Positions 16,389 to 25,738 of a stretch of 64,000 bases of DNA are shown here, one piece after another (the stretch's first letter is position 1; each line of letters opens with the position of its first letter). The stretch lies in contig NZ_SNXY01000006.1 of NCBI RefSeq assembly GCF_004362745.1, forward strand, positions 124,001-188,000, in the 5' to 3' direction. A program made the translations under genes and the position numbers. Under the pieces are notes generated by a model that worked only from the letters and a program-made list of their open reading frames with translations, was not told the DNA's origin and searched no databases. The DNA is from Oharaeibacter diazotrophicus. Lineage in GTDB: Bacteria; Pseudomonadota; Alphaproteobacteria; Rhizobiales; Pleomorphomonadaceae.

Positions 16389-18832
16389 GCACGCCCACCA
16401 TCCCGACCCAGGCGGACGTCGTCGTCATCGGCGGCGGCATCGTCGGCTGTTCGACCGCCTACCACCTCGCCCGCGACCACCGCCGGAACGTGCTGCTGCT
16501 GGAGAGCGGCCGGCTCACCAACGGCTCGACCTGGCACGCCGCCGGCCTCGTCGGCCAACTGCGTACCTCGGCCTCGATCACCCGGTTGCTGAAGTATTCG
16601 GTCGAGCTCTATTCCAAGCTCGAGGCCGAGACCGGCCTCGCCACCGGCTGGAAGCAGAACGGCGGCCTGCGCCTCGCCTGCAACCAGGACCGCTGGATCG
16701 AGATCAAGCGGCAGGCCACCACCGCCAAGAGCTTCGGCCTCGAGATGCACCTGCTCTCGCCGAAGGAGGCGCTCGACCTCTGGCCGCTGATGGATCCGTC
16801 CGACCTCGTCGGCGCCGCCTTCCTGCCGACCGACGGGCAGGCCAGCCCCTCCGACATCACCCAGTCGCTCGCCAAGGGCGCGCGCATGCACGGGGCGAAG
16901 ATCGTCGAGGGCGTCGCCGTCACCGGCTTCCGGATCGAGAACGGCCGCGTCACCGGCCTCGACACCACCGCCGGGCCGGTCGCCTGCGAGAAGGTCGTCA
17001 TCTGCGCCGGCATGTGGTCGAAGGAGGTCGGCCGCCTCGCCGGCGTCTCGATCCCGCTGCAGCCGGTGCAGCACCAGTACATCCTCACCGAGAAGATCGA
17101 CGGCGTCTCGCCGAACCTGCCGACGCTGCGCGACCCCGACCGCCTGATCTACTTCAAGGAGGAGGTCGGCGGCCTCTCCATGGGCGGCTACGAGACCAAC
17201 CCGATCGCCTGGGCCGAGGCGGGCATCCCGAAGAATTTCGAGTTCCAGCTGCTCGACGAGAACTGGGACCACTTCGAGCCGCACATGATCCAGGCGATCG
17301 AGCGCGTGCCGGCGCTGGCGAATGCCGGCGTCAAGCAGATGATCAACGGCCCGGAGAGCTTCACGCCCGACGGCAACTTCATGCTCGGCGAGGCGCCGGA
17401 GGTGAAGGGCGTGTTCGTCGGCTGCGGCTTCAATGCCTTCGGCATCGCGTCCGGCGGCGGCGCCGGCTGGGCGCTCGCCAACTGGGTCGAAACCGGCGAG
17501 CAGCCGATGGACCTGTGGGTCGTCGACATCCGCCGCTTCGCCGGCCTGCACCGCGACGACGCCTGGGTCTGCGAGCGCACGCTCGAGGCCTACGGCAAGC
17601 ACTACTCGATCGCCTGGCCGCACGAGGAGTACAAGTCGGCCCGCCCGCGCATCGTCTCGCCGCTCTACGAGCGCCTGAAGGCGGAGGGCGCCGTGTTCGG
17701 CTCCAAGCTCGGCTGGGAGCGGCCGAACTGGTTCGCCGCCCCGGGCGAAGCCGCCGAGGACGTGCCCTCGCAGGGCCGCACCAACTGGTTCGAGCCGGTC
17801 GGCGCCGAGCACCGCGCCTGCCGCGAGGCCGTGGTGGTGTTCGACCAGTCGTCCTTCGCCAAGTTCGAAGTCAGCGGCCCGAAGGCCGCCGAGCGGCTGG
17901 AATGGGTCGCCGCCAACCGGGTCGCCCGCGGCCCGGGCCGGCTGACCTATACCCAGATGCTGAACTCGCGCGGCGGCATCGAGTGCGACCTCACGGTGGC
18001 GCAGATCGCCGACGACCGCTTCTACGTCGTCACCGGTACCGGCTTCCGCACCCACGACGGCGCCTGGATCCGCGACCACCTCGGCACCGACGGAGTCACC
18101 TTCACCGACGTCACCGAGGACTGGGGCACGCTGTCGCTGATGGGGCCGAAGGCGCGCGACGTGCTCGCCGCCGTCACCGACGCGGACATGTCCAACGCCG
18201 CCGCGCCCTTCGGCAGCGTCCGCGACATCGTCGTCGCCGGCCACCCGGTCAGGGCGCTGCGCGTCACCTACGTCGGCGAACTCGGCTGGGAGCTGCACGT
18301 GCCGCTCGCCGCCACCGGAGACGTCTTCGACGCGCTGATGGCCGCCGGCGCGCCGCACGGCATCCGCCCGGCCGGCTACCGGGCGATCGAGTCGCTGCGC
18401 CTCGAGAAGGGCTACCGCGCCTGGGGCTCGGACATCACGCCGAACGACAGCCCGGTCGAGGCCGGGCTCGGCTGGGCGGTCAAGCTGAAGTCGAACCTCG
18501 ACTTCCTCGGCCGCGCTGCGACGGCGGCGATCGCGTCGGCGCCGCTGAAGAAGCGCCTCGTCGGCTTCACCGTCGCCGATCCCGACTGCTTCCTGGTGGG
18601 CCGCGAGACCATCCTGCGCGACGGCGTGCCGGTCGGCTACCTCGCCAGCGGCGGCTGGGGCTACACCGTCGACGCCGCCATCGGCTACGGCTACGTCCGC
18701 CGCGAGGAGGGCGTCGCCGAGGACTGGCTGACCGCGGGGCGCTACGAGCTCGACGTCGCCAACCGGATCTTCCCGGCGACGCTCGCGCTCGGCCCGCTCT
18801 ACGACCCGGCCATGGCGCGCGTGAAGGCGTGA
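16385..18832 (+). CDS. Dimethylglycine/sarcosine-dehydrogenase-like flavoprotein with GcvT domains (copy 1)
   Basis: The 815-residue protein should oxidatively remove an N-methyl group and pass it to tetrahydrofolate. It has an FAD-binding GGGIVG (16-21), followed by GSTWHAAG, in which His51 matches the covalent flavin histidine of dimethylglycine dehydrogenase. The DAO domain fills about 1-390, the FAO_M linker about 390-450, and the aminomethyltransferase-like GCV_T and GCV_T C-terminal domains about 450-815 (FDQSSFAKFEVSGP, YVGELGWELHVP, EKGYRAWGSDI). The start overlaps the kinase gene (ATGA). It shares the same layout with a second copy downstream, but the two are well diverged and so are unlikely to be redundant. 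Confidence 0.88.
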   Translation: MSTPTIPTQADVVVIGGGIVGCSTAYHLARDHRRNVLLLESGRLTNGSTWHAAGLVGQLRTSASITRLLKYSVELYSKLEAETGLATGWKQNGGLRLACNQDRWIEIKRQATTAKSFGLEMHLLSPKEALDLWPLMDPSDLVGAAFLPTDGQASPSDITQSLAKGARMHGAKIVEGVAVTGFRIENGRVTGLDTTAGPVACEKVVICAGMWSKEVGRLAGVSIPLQPVQHQYILTEKIDGVSPNLPTLRDPDRLIYFKEEVGGLSMGGYETNPIAWAEAGIPKNFEFQLLDENWDHFEPHMIQAIERVPALANAGVKQMINGPESFTPDGNFMLGEAPEVKGVFVGCGFNAFGIASGGGAGWALANWVETGEQPMDLWVVDIRRFAGLHRDDAWVCERTLEAYGKHYSIAWPHEEYKSARPRIVSPLYERLKAEGAVFGSKLGWERPNWFAAPGEAAEDVPSQGRTNWFEPVGAEHRACREAVVVFDQSSFAKFEVSGPKAAERLEWVAANRVARGPGRLTYTQMLNSRGGIECDLTVAQIADDRFYVVTGTGFRTHDGAWIRDHLGTDGVTFTDVTEDWGTLSLMGPKARDVLAAVTDADMSNAAAPFGSVRDIVVAGHPVRALRVTYVGELGWELHVPLAATGDVFDALMAAGAPHGIRPAGYRAIESLRLEKGYRAWGSDITPNDSPVEAGLGWAVKLKSNLDFLGRAATAAIASAPLKKRLVGFTVADPDCFLVGRETILRDGVPVGYLASGGWGYTVDAAIGYGYVRREEGVAEDWLTAGRYELDVANRIFPATLALGPLYDPAMARVKA

Positions 18833-18843
18833 CGGATCGTCCT

Positions 18844-18977
18844 GACCCTCCCCTCGTGGGAGGGTCGGCGCTGAGCGACGGGGAGGGTCGCCGGGCGTGG
18901 AGCCCGACGCCCCGAGGTCGGCGCCACCCCACCCCGTCGGCCTCCGGCCGCCGACCCTCCCCACAAGGGGGAGGGTA
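18844..18977. repeat. Intergenic palindromic element, copy 2
   Basis: Outer arms (GACCCTCCCCTCGTGGGAGG near 18844; CTCCCCACAAGGGGGAGGGTA to 18977) are reverse complements with a few mismatches, and an inner part (GGCCTCCGGCC) is shared with copy 1. It fills most of the gap between the two flavoprotein genes and may separate their expression. Confidence 0.75.
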
Positions 18978-19068
18978 GACCCTGCGGCGACCGTCGCACG
19001 CGTTCTTCCAGTGCGGGGCATCTCCGCGCTCTCCGATCGATCCCCGCTCCCCTCGCGAGATCCCAACG

Positions 19069-21489
19069 ATGTCCTCCTCGCTTCCCTCCCACGCCCGCAT
19101 CGTCGTCGTCGGCGGCGGTGCCGTCGGTACCTCGGTCGCCTACCAGCTCGCCAAGGCCGGCGAGCGCGACGTGCTGCTGATCGAGAAGGCGCAGCTGACC
19201 CACGGCTGCACCTGGCACGCGGCCGGCCTCGTCGGTCAGCTGCGCACCAAGGCCAACCTGACCCGGCTGATGCAGAACTCGGTCGCCGTGTTCGACCAGC
19301 TCGAGGCCGACACCGGTCAGGCGGTCGACTGGAAGCGCGTCGGCTCGCTCCGACTGGCGGGGTCCGAGGCGCGCTGGTCGGAGATCCGGCGGACGCTGTC
19401 GATCGCCCGTTCCTTCGACTTCGAGGCGCACACGCTGAACGCCCGCGAGGCCCGCGACCTCTTCCCGTTCATCGTCGAGGACGGCATCGTCGGCGCCGCC
19501 TTCATCCCCTCCGACGGCTACGTCGACCCCTATTCGCTGACCATGGCCTACGCCAAGGGCGCCCGCGCCGGCGGCGTCAAGATCCGCGAGGGCGTGCTCG
19601 TCACCGACATCGTGGTGGCCGACGGCCGGGTGACCGGCGTCGTCACCGACCACGGCAACGTCTCCTGCGAGATCCTGGTCAACTGCGCCGGCTTGTGGGC
19701 GCGGCGGGTCGGCGAGATGGCCGGGTTGTCGCTGCCGGCCGGCGTGGTCGAGCACCAGTATTTCGTCACCGAGCAGACCATCGACCTGCCGCCGGGCATT
19801 CCGACCCTGCGCGACCCCGACCGCATCTTCTACCTGAAGCCCGACGTGCGCTCCTTCGCCATCGGCGGCTGGGAGGAGGGCGCGCCGGAGTGCTGGAACT
19901 CGCGCCCGCCCTTCGACTTCGGCCGCTCGCTGTTCCCGGCCGACATGGACCGCCTCGCCCTGTTCGCCGAACCGGCGGCCGAGCGCATGCCGATCCTGAA
20001 CGAGACCGGTATCCGCACCGTCATCAACGGCCCGATCCCGGTCTCGGCCGACGGCGAGCCGATCATGGGCCCGGTGCCGGGCATCCCCAACCTCTTCGTC
20101 GCCTGCGGCTTCACCGCCGGCATCGCGGCGTCCGGCGGCGCCGGCCTCGCCATGGCCGCCTGGATCCTCGACGGCGATCCGGGCATGGACCTCTGGCCCT
20201 TCGACGTCCGCCGCTTCGGTCCGCACCACGGCCAGTCGCGGCATCTCGGCGAGCGCGCCCGCACCGCCTACGCCGGCTACTACAAGCTCCATTATCCGGG
20301 CGAGGAGACCTCGGTCGGCCGGGGCCTCCGCCGCTCGCCGCTGCACGGCCTGCTCGACGACGCCGGCGCCCGCTTCGGCAACCGCTTCGGCTGGGAGCGG
20401 CCGAACTGGTTCGCCGAGCCCGGCGACGCCCCGGAGCGCCCGACCTTCGAGGACGTGCCGGCCGGCTTCGACGCGGTGGCGCGCGAGGTGCGGGCGATCC
20501 GCTCCGGCGTCGCGCTGATCGACCAGACCTCCTTCGCCAAGTTCGAGGTGACCGGCCCCGGCGCCTTCGCGGCGCTGCAGGCCCTCGTCGCCAACGACCT
20601 CTCCGGCGGCCCGGGCAAGGTCACCTACACCCAGATCCTCAACGCCCGCGGCGGCATCGAGGCCGACGTCACCGTGCTGGAGCCGGAGGCCGGCCGCTTC
20701 TTCGTGATCACCGGCTCGGGCTTCGGCGTCCGCGACGGCGCGACGATCCGCGCCGGCCTGCCGACCGACGGCTCGGTGGCGATCCACGAGGTGACGTCCG
20801 GCTACGCCGTGCTGAACCTCTGCGGCCCCGCCTCGCGGGCGGTACTGGAGACCGTGTCGGCCACCGACGTCTCCAACGCCGCCTTCCCGTTCCTCGGCTG
20901 CCGGATCGTCGAGATCGGCGACGCCACGGTGGTGGCGAGCCGGATCGGATACGTCGGAGAACTCGGCTACGAGCTTCTGATCCCTTCGGAATTCGCCCCG
21001 CACGTCTACGAGAGCCTGAAGGCGGCCGGCGCCGCCCACGGCATCCGCGACGCCGGCTACAAGGCGATCGACAGCTGCCGGATGGAGAAGGGCTATCTCT
21101 ACTGGTCGGCCGACGTCGGCCCCGACGACGACCCCTACGAGGCCGGCCTCGGCTTCTGCGTCAAGCCGGACAAGGGCCCGTTCCAGGGCCGCGACGCGAT
21201 CGTGGCGAAGAAGGCGGCCGGGCGCCGGCGCAAGCTGGTGTCGTTCCGCGTCGACGGCTTTGCGCCGCTGATGGGCGGCGAGGCGATCCTCGCCGACGGC
21301 CGCGTCGTCGGCTCGACCACCAGCGGCGGCTACGGCCACCATCTCGGCTGCTCGATCGCCTTCGGCTATGTTCCGACCGAGGGCCTCGAGGCGGCGCGCT
21401 TCGAACTGGAGGCCTTCGGCCGGTTGCATCCGGCGACGGTCGGCCCGCGCTGCCTCTACGACGCCAAGGGCGAGCGGCTGAAGTCGTGA
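19069..21489 (+). CDS. Dimethylglycine/sarcosine-dehydrogenase-like flavoprotein with GcvT domains (copy 2)
   Basis: The 806-residue protein has the same domain order as the previous flavoprotein: FAD motif GGGAVG (15-20), CTWHAAG with the covalent-flavin histidine at 50, a DAO domain, then folate-binding GCV_T domains (DQTSFAKFEVTGP, YVGELGYELLIP, EKGYLYWSADVGPDD). Compared with copy 1, the substrate half differs in the region before the GcvT part, so the two may take successive methylamines (for example a dimethyl and a monomethyl amine) or different head groups. No electron-transfer partner is encoded in this window. The kinase that follows starts 17 bases downstream. Confidence 0.88.
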   Translation: MSSSLPSHARIVVVGGGAVGTSVAYQLAKAGERDVLLIEKAQLTHGCTWHAAGLVGQLRTKANLTRLMQNSVAVFDQLEADTGQAVDWKRVGSLRLAGSEARWSEIRRTLSIARSFDFEAHTLNAREARDLFPFIVEDGIVGAAFIPSDGYVDPYSLTMAYAKGARAGGVKIREGVLVTDIVVADGRVTGVVTDHGNVSCEILVNCAGLWARRVGEMAGLSLPAGVVEHQYFVTEQTIDLPPGIPTLRDPDRIFYLKPDVRSFAIGGWEEGAPECWNSRPPFDFGRSLFPADMDRLALFAEPAAERMPILNETGIRTVINGPIPVSADGEPIMGPVPGIPNLFVACGFTAGIAASGGAGLAMAAWILDGDPGMDLWPFDVRRFGPHHGQSRHLGERARTAYAGYYKLHYPGEETSVGRGLRRSPLHGLLDDAGARFGNRFGWERPNWFAEPGDAPERPTFEDVPAGFDAVAREVRAIRSGVALIDQTSFAKFEVTGPGAFAALQALVANDLSGGPGKVTYTQILNARGGIEADVTVLEPEAGRFFVITGSGFGVRDGATIRAGLPTDGSVAIHEVTSGYAVLNLCGPASRAVLETVSATDVSNAAFPFLGCRIVEIGDATVVASRIGYVGELGYELLIPSEFAPHVYESLKAAGAAHGIRDAGYKAIDSCRMEKGYLYWSADVGPDDDPYEAGLGFCVKPDKGPFQGRDAIVAKKAAGRRRKLVSFRVDGFAPLMGGEAILADGRVVGSTTSGGYGHHLGCSIAFGYVPTEGLEAARFELEAFGRLHPATVGPRCLYDAKGERLKS

Positions 21490-21506
21490 CGACGGGGGAG
21501 AGGGCG

Positions 21507-22445
21507 ATGGCGGACGACATCATCGGAACCGACGAGGCCGAGGCGCTCGCGACCTTCGGCGGCCTCGGCCTCGTGCCGGCGGGAACGCCGGCGACGGCGC
21601 GCCGGCTCGGCGGCCTGACCAACCGGGTGTTCCGGATCGAGGCCGGCGGCACCGCCTTCTGCCTGCGCCTCGCCGGCGCCGGCACCGAGGAGTACATCGA
21701 CCGCGGGCGCGAGGCCGAGATGGCCCGGCTCGCCGCCGCGGCCGGCGTCTCGCCCGAGGTCCTCGCCGTCGACCCCGCCACCGGCGTGATGGTGACCCGC
21801 TTCCTCGACGGCGTCGCCACCATGACGCCGGCCGGCTTCGCGGACCGCGCCGGCGCCCCGGCCCGGGCGGGACGGGTGTTCCGCCAGCTCCACGATGGCG
21901 CGGCGGCGTTCCCGTCGCGCTTCGAGCTGTTCCAGATGATCGACGACTATCTCCGCATCCTGTCGACGAAAACCGTCGACCTGCCCGAGGGCTACTTCGA
22001 CGTCCTGAAGGAGGCGGAGACCGTCAAGGCCGCGCTCTCGGCCCGGCCGCTGCCGCTGGCGTCCTGCCACTGCGACCCGCTCTGCGAGAACTTCCTCGAC
22101 ACCGGCGAGCGCATGTGGCTGGTCGACTGGGAATACGGCGGCACCAACGACCCGATGTGGGACCTCGGCGACCTCTCGGTCGAGGGCGCCTTCTCGCCCG
22201 AACAGGACGAGGAGATGCTGGCGGCCTATTTCCCCGCTGGCCCGACGCCGGCCGAGCGCGGCCGCATGGTGATCTACAAGGCGATGTGCGATCTCCTGTG
22301 GACGCTCTGGGGCCTGATCCAGCACGCCAACGGCAACCCCGCCGACGACTTCGCCGCCTACGCCGCCGGCCGCTTCGCCCGCTGCCGGGCGCTGATGGCG
22401 ACGACGGACTTCGCCGGCCACGTCGCCGCCGTGGCACGAGGCTGA
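21507..22445 (+). CDS. Choline/ethanolamine-kinase-family phosphotransferase (copy 2)
   Basis: The 312-residue protein carries GGLTNRVFR (35-43), SCHCDPLCEN (187-195, with catalytic Asp190 and Asn195) and LVDWEYGGTNDPMWDLGDL (Asp207). These are closer to classical choline/ethanolamine kinases and LicA than copy 1. The ATG at 21507 follows GGGGGAGAGGGCG, a strong ribosome binding site; longer starts in this frame belong to the out-of-frame shadow of the flavoprotein gene. It closes the amine cluster. Having a kinase at each end of the flavoprotein pair suggests that phosphorylated and demethylated forms are both on the pathway. Confidence 0.87.
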   Translation: MADDIIGTDEAEALATFGGLGLVPAGTPATARRLGGLTNRVFRIEAGGTAFCLRLAGAGTEEYIDRGREAEMARLAAAAGVSPEVLAVDPATGVMVTRFLDGVATMTPAGFADRAGAPARAGRVFRQLHDGAAAFPSRFELFQMIDDYLRILSTKTVDLPEGYFDVLKEAETVKAALSARPLPLASCHCDPLCENFLDTGERMWLVDWEYGGTNDPMWDLGDLSVEGAFSPEQDEEMLAAYFPAGPTPAERGRMVIYKAMCDLLWTLWGLIQHANGNPADDFAAYAAGRFARCRALMATTDFAGHVAAVARG

Positions 22446-22559
22446 GCGGGGCCGGCTCGGGTCGCCCCCGGCTTTCCGCGGCCGCGTTCACCCCGCTTCA
22501 ACCGCCGGGCGCTAGCCTGTCCGCATCCTCCTCGGATGGCGGTGGGAGCCGAACTCGGC

Positions 22560-23318
22560 ATGCGGGACGTCGCGGCACTGGAACTCGTGGGCCTGTCGAA
22601 GACCTTCGTCCGCCCGGCGGTGGCCGGGCTGGACCTCACCGTACGCGCCGGCGAGTTCTACGCCCTGCTCGGACCGAACGGCGCCGGCAAGACCACCACG
22701 CTGCGCATGGTCGCCGGACTGTTGCGGCCCGACGCCGGCACCGTCCGTGTCTGGGGCCACGACGCGCTCGCGGATCCGATCGCCGCCAAGCGGATCATGG
22801 CGTGGATCCCCGACGAGCCGATGATCTACGACAAGCTGACGCCGCTGGAATATCTCGCCTTCGTCGCCGGGCTCTGGAGCGTGCCGAACGCGGAGGCCGA
22901 GCGGCGCGCCGCCGAGCTCCTCGACCTGCTCGGCCTCGACCCCCACGCCGACGAGCGCTGCGAGGGCTTCTCCAAGGGCATGCGCCAGAAGGTTGCGCTC
23001 GCCGGTGCGCTGATCCACGACCCGCGCCTGATCATCCTCGACGAGCCGCTGACCGGCCTCGACGCCGCCGCCGCCCGCCTCGTCAAGGACGTGCTGCGCG
23101 CCCGCGTTCGCGCCGGCGCCACCATCATCATGACCACCCACATTCTCGAGGTCGCCGAGCGGATGGCCGAGCGCATCGGCGTCATCGCCGGCGGCCGGCT
23201 GATCGCCGAGGGTACGCTCGAGGAACTCCGCGAGCGCGCCGGCCGCTCCGGCTCGACGCTGGAGGAGGTGTTCCTCGCGCTCGTCGCCGGCGAGGGCGCC
23301 GCGAGGGAGGCGGCGTGA
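22560..23318 (+). CDS. ABC-2 type exporter ATP-binding protein
   Basis: The 252-residue ATPase has Walker A GPNGAGKTTT, a signature in the weak form FSKGMRQK, Walker B LIILDEPLTGLD and the switch TTHI. The GPNGAGKTTTLRM context and SKGMRQK are those of exporters for drugs, lipids or natural products. I chose the ATG at 22560 because GGTGGGAG lies 10 bases upstream; the ATG at 22536 has no ribosome binding site and would add eight residues. The stop overlaps the permease start as GTGA. Confidence 0.85.
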   Translation: MRDVAALELVGLSKTFVRPAVAGLDLTVRAGEFYALLGPNGAGKTTTLRMVAGLLRPDAGTVRVWGHDALADPIAAKRIMAWIPDEPMIYDKLTPLEYLAFVAGLWSVPNAEAERRAAELLDLLGLDPHADERCEGFSKGMRQKVALAGALIHDPRLIILDEPLTGLDAAAARLVKDVLRARVRAGATIIMTTHILEVAERMAERIGVIAGGRLIAEGTLEELRERAGRSGSTLEEVFLALVAGEGAAREAA

Positions 23319-24850
23319 GCGCCGGTTCGACCCTCGTCCGCTTCGCCCGCCACGAGGCGCGGCTCGCCTGGCGCGACTGGCTCGGCATGATGTCGGGCAA
23401 CCGGACCGGCCGCGAGCGCGCGGCTATCCTCGGCGTCGCGCTGTTCATGCTCGCCCTCCACGTCATGGCCTACGGCATGGTTGGCGACTTCGCCCGCTTC
23501 GCCGACAACCTCGACACCCACGACCGGCTGGTCGTGACCGGCGCCGCCTTCTTCACCTTTGCACTGATGCTGGCGCAGGCGCTGGAATCGGTCACCCGCG
23601 TGGTCTACGGCCGCGCCGATCTCGACCTGATCGCCTCCTCGCCGGCGCCGCTGCCGACCGTGTTCGCGCTGCGCGCCGGCATCGCCGCGATCTCGACGAC
23701 GACGATGACCGTGATCATCGTCGGCCCCTTCGTCGACGCGCTGGCGCTGCGCGGCGGCGCGCGCTGGCTCTCCGCCTACGGTGTCGTCGCGGCGATGGGG
23801 CTGGCGGCGGCGACGGTCGCGATCGCGATCACGCTGGCGCTGCTGCGCTTCGTCGGCCCGCGCCGGACCCGCACGGCCGCCCAGATCGCGGCCGCTATCA
23901 TCGGCGCCGGCTTCGTGATCGGCGCACAGGCGATCGGCATCTTCGCCTACGGCGAGATGGGACGGTTCTCGATGTTCCGCTCGCCGGCCCTGCTCGAGGC
24001 CGTGCCCGGACCGGACAGCCTCCTGTGGTGGCCGGCGCGCGCCGCCATGGGCGACGTCGCGGCGCTCGCCGGCGCGCTGGTCGGCGCCGTGGCGGTGTTC
24101 GCGCTCGCCGTCGCGGTCGCCGCGCCGCGTTTCGCCCGCTACGCCGTGGTCGTGGCGGGGACGCAGGTCGACGGCGTGCCGACCGGCCGCGCCGCGGCGC
24201 GCCGGCCTTTGAAGGCGCGCAGCGCCGCCGGCTACCTCCGCGCCAAGGAACTGCGCCTGCTCGGCCGCGATCCCTGGCTGATCTCGCAGACGCTGATGCA
24301 GGTGCTCTACCTGATCCCGCCGGCGCTGATGCTGTGGAAGGGCTTCGGCAGCGACGAGGACGCACCGGTGATGCTGGCGCCGATGGTCGCGATGGCGGCG
24401 GGCCAGCTCGCCGGCGGCCTCGCCTGGCTGGCCGTCTCCGGCGAGGACGCCCCCGACCTCGTCGCGACCGCGCCGATCGGCTTCGCCGCGGCGATCCGCG
24501 CCAAGATCGAGGCGGTGATGATGGCCGTCGCCGTGCCGGTGGCGCCGCTGCTCCTCGGCTTCGCGCTGGTCGACCCCTGGGTCGCCGCGGTGGCGGCGGC
24601 GGGCGTCGCGCTGTCGGCCGCCTCGGCGACGGCGATCCAGTTCCTGTTCCGCAAGGCCGCCAAGCGCAGCCACTTCCGCCGCCGCCAGACCGCCTCGCGC
24701 GTCGCCACCTTCGCCGAGGCGTTCTCCTCGATCTCCTGGGCGGGCGCCACCGGCCTCGCCGCGGCGTCGTCGTGGTACGCGGTCGCGCCCGCCGGCTTCG
24801 CCGCCGCGGTGCTGGCGCTCGCCTGGGCGGTCAGCCCGCGCCACCCCTGA
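23315..24850 (+). CDS. ABC exporter permease, polytopic membrane protein
   Basis: The 511-residue protein has an N-terminal cytoplasmic amphipathic stretch (RFARHEARLAWRDW) and about ten hydrophobic helices in two blocks (about residues 40-285 and 330-510), separated by a charged region (GRAAARRPLKARSAAGYLRAKELRLLGRDPW). It fits the large, poorly characterised permeases that pair with ABC-2 ATPases. The start is GTG overlapping the ATPase stop by four bases. A perfect hairpin lies seven bases after the stop. The cargo cannot be told. Confidence 0.8.
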   Translation: MSAGSTLVRFARHEARLAWRDWLGMMSGNRTGRERAAILGVALFMLALHVMAYGMVGDFARFADNLDTHDRLVVTGAAFFTFALMLAQALESVTRVVYGRADLDLIASSPAPLPTVFALRAGIAAISTTTMTVIIVGPFVDALALRGGARWLSAYGVVAAMGLAAATVAIAITLALLRFVGPRRTRTAAQIAAAIIGAGFVIGAQAIGIFAYGEMGRFSMFRSPALLEAVPGPDSLLWWPARAAMGDVAALAGALVGAVAVFALAVAVAAPRFARYAVVVAGTQVDGVPTGRAAARRPLKARSAAGYLRAKELRLLGRDPWLISQTLMQVLYLIPPALMLWKGFGSDEDAPVMLAPMVAMAAGQLAGGLAWLAVSGEDAPDLVATAPIGFAAAIRAKIEAVMMAVAVPVAPLLLGFALVDPWVAAVAAAGVALSAASATAIQFLFRKAAKRSHFRRRQTASRVATFAEAFSSISWAGATGLAAASSWYAVAPAGFAAAVLALAWAVSPRHP

Positions 24851-24857
24851 TCCCCCC

Positions 24858-24885
24858 GGGCCGATCCGCGCCAACGGATCGGCCC
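24858..24885 (+). terminator. Hairpin terminator after the ABC exporter genes
   Basis: GGGCCGATCCG and CGGATCGGCCC form a perfect 11-base-pair stem with a six-base loop, beginning seven bases after the permease stop. No T-run follows, as is common in very G+C-rich genomes. Confidence 0.65.
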
Positions 24886-24978
24886 CGGACGGCCGCCCTT
24901 GCGGATCGCCTCGCGACTGTCGAAGATCGGGACGACGACGGCTTTCGGGAGCCCTTGTCGATCGTTCGGGAGATCGAC

Positions 24979-25623
24979 GTGTCGTTCGAGGACTTCGTGC
25001 GGGCGTTCGTAGCCTGCTACTTCATCTTCGTCGCGCTGCACTACACGGCGCGGCTGTCGGGCCTGCGCGCCCGACGCGGCTTCCCGCATGCGCCGGTCGG
25101 GCCGTGGCGGAGCGCCAACGGGCTGAACCAGATCGTGTTCCGGCTGTTCCGGGCGGCGATCCTGGGACTGATGACACTACGCGTCTTCGTGCCGGCGACC
25201 GACGTCTTTCTCGGCGCGCTGCCGGTGCTCGAGACGGACGCTGTCCGCGCGGTCGGCTTCGTGGCGATGTGCGCGGGGCTGGCGGTCGCCGACCACGCCC
25301 ATTCCTACCTCGCCGACGAATGGCGCTCCGGCACCGCGGCGCGGGCCGCCGATGTACTGGTGACCGACGGGCCCTATGCCCGCTCGCGCAATCCGATCTT
25401 CACCGGCGTGCTGATCGGGCAGGCCGGCCTGTTCCTGGCGGCGCCGTCGCTGTTCACGCTCGCCTGCCTCGCCATCGGCGCAGCCGTGATCCTGCGGCAG
25501 GTCGGCGTCGAGGAGCGCACCCTCGCCGGCCGCTTCGGGGGACGCTACGCCGCCTATCGCGCGCGCGTGCCGCGCTGGGGAGCGGTGGGGATGGCCGCGC
25601 GCGGGGTGACGGAGAGGCGCTGA
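24979..25623 (+). CDS. Membrane-bound methyltransferase, PEMT/isoprenylcysteine type
   Basis: The 214-residue protein has about five membrane helices and the C-terminal signature of the PEMT/ICMT superfamily: TDGPYARSRNPIFTGVL, then VEERTLAGRFGGRYAAYRARVPRW. The RNP and EE motifs bind S-adenosylmethionine at the membrane face. These enzymes methylate lipids, small hydrophobic amines or prenyl-cysteine-like groups. I chose the GTG at 24979 because GGGAG lies at the right distance; the frame remains open further upstream without a ribosome binding site. Proximity to choline-kinase-type genes is suggestive of a lipid head-group role but not proof. Confidence 0.78.
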   Translation: MSFEDFVRAFVACYFIFVALHYTARLSGLRARRGFPHAPVGPWRSANGLNQIVFRLFRAAILGLMTLRVFVPATDVFLGALPVLETDAVRAVGFVAMCAGLAVADHAHSYLADEWRSGTAARAADVLVTDGPYARSRNPIFTGVLIGQAGLFLAAPSLFTLACLAIGAAVILRQVGVEERTLAGRFGGRYAAYRARVPRWGAVGMAARGVTERR

Positions 25624-25738
25624 TCGGCCGCCTTGTCGCCCCGGCGGCGGGCCTCTATCGTCGCGCCGAACCGCCCGCGCCGGGCGACGCGACCCGGGCC
25701 GCCGGTCCGGATCGGCCCCCACGGAAGACGCCCCCTCG

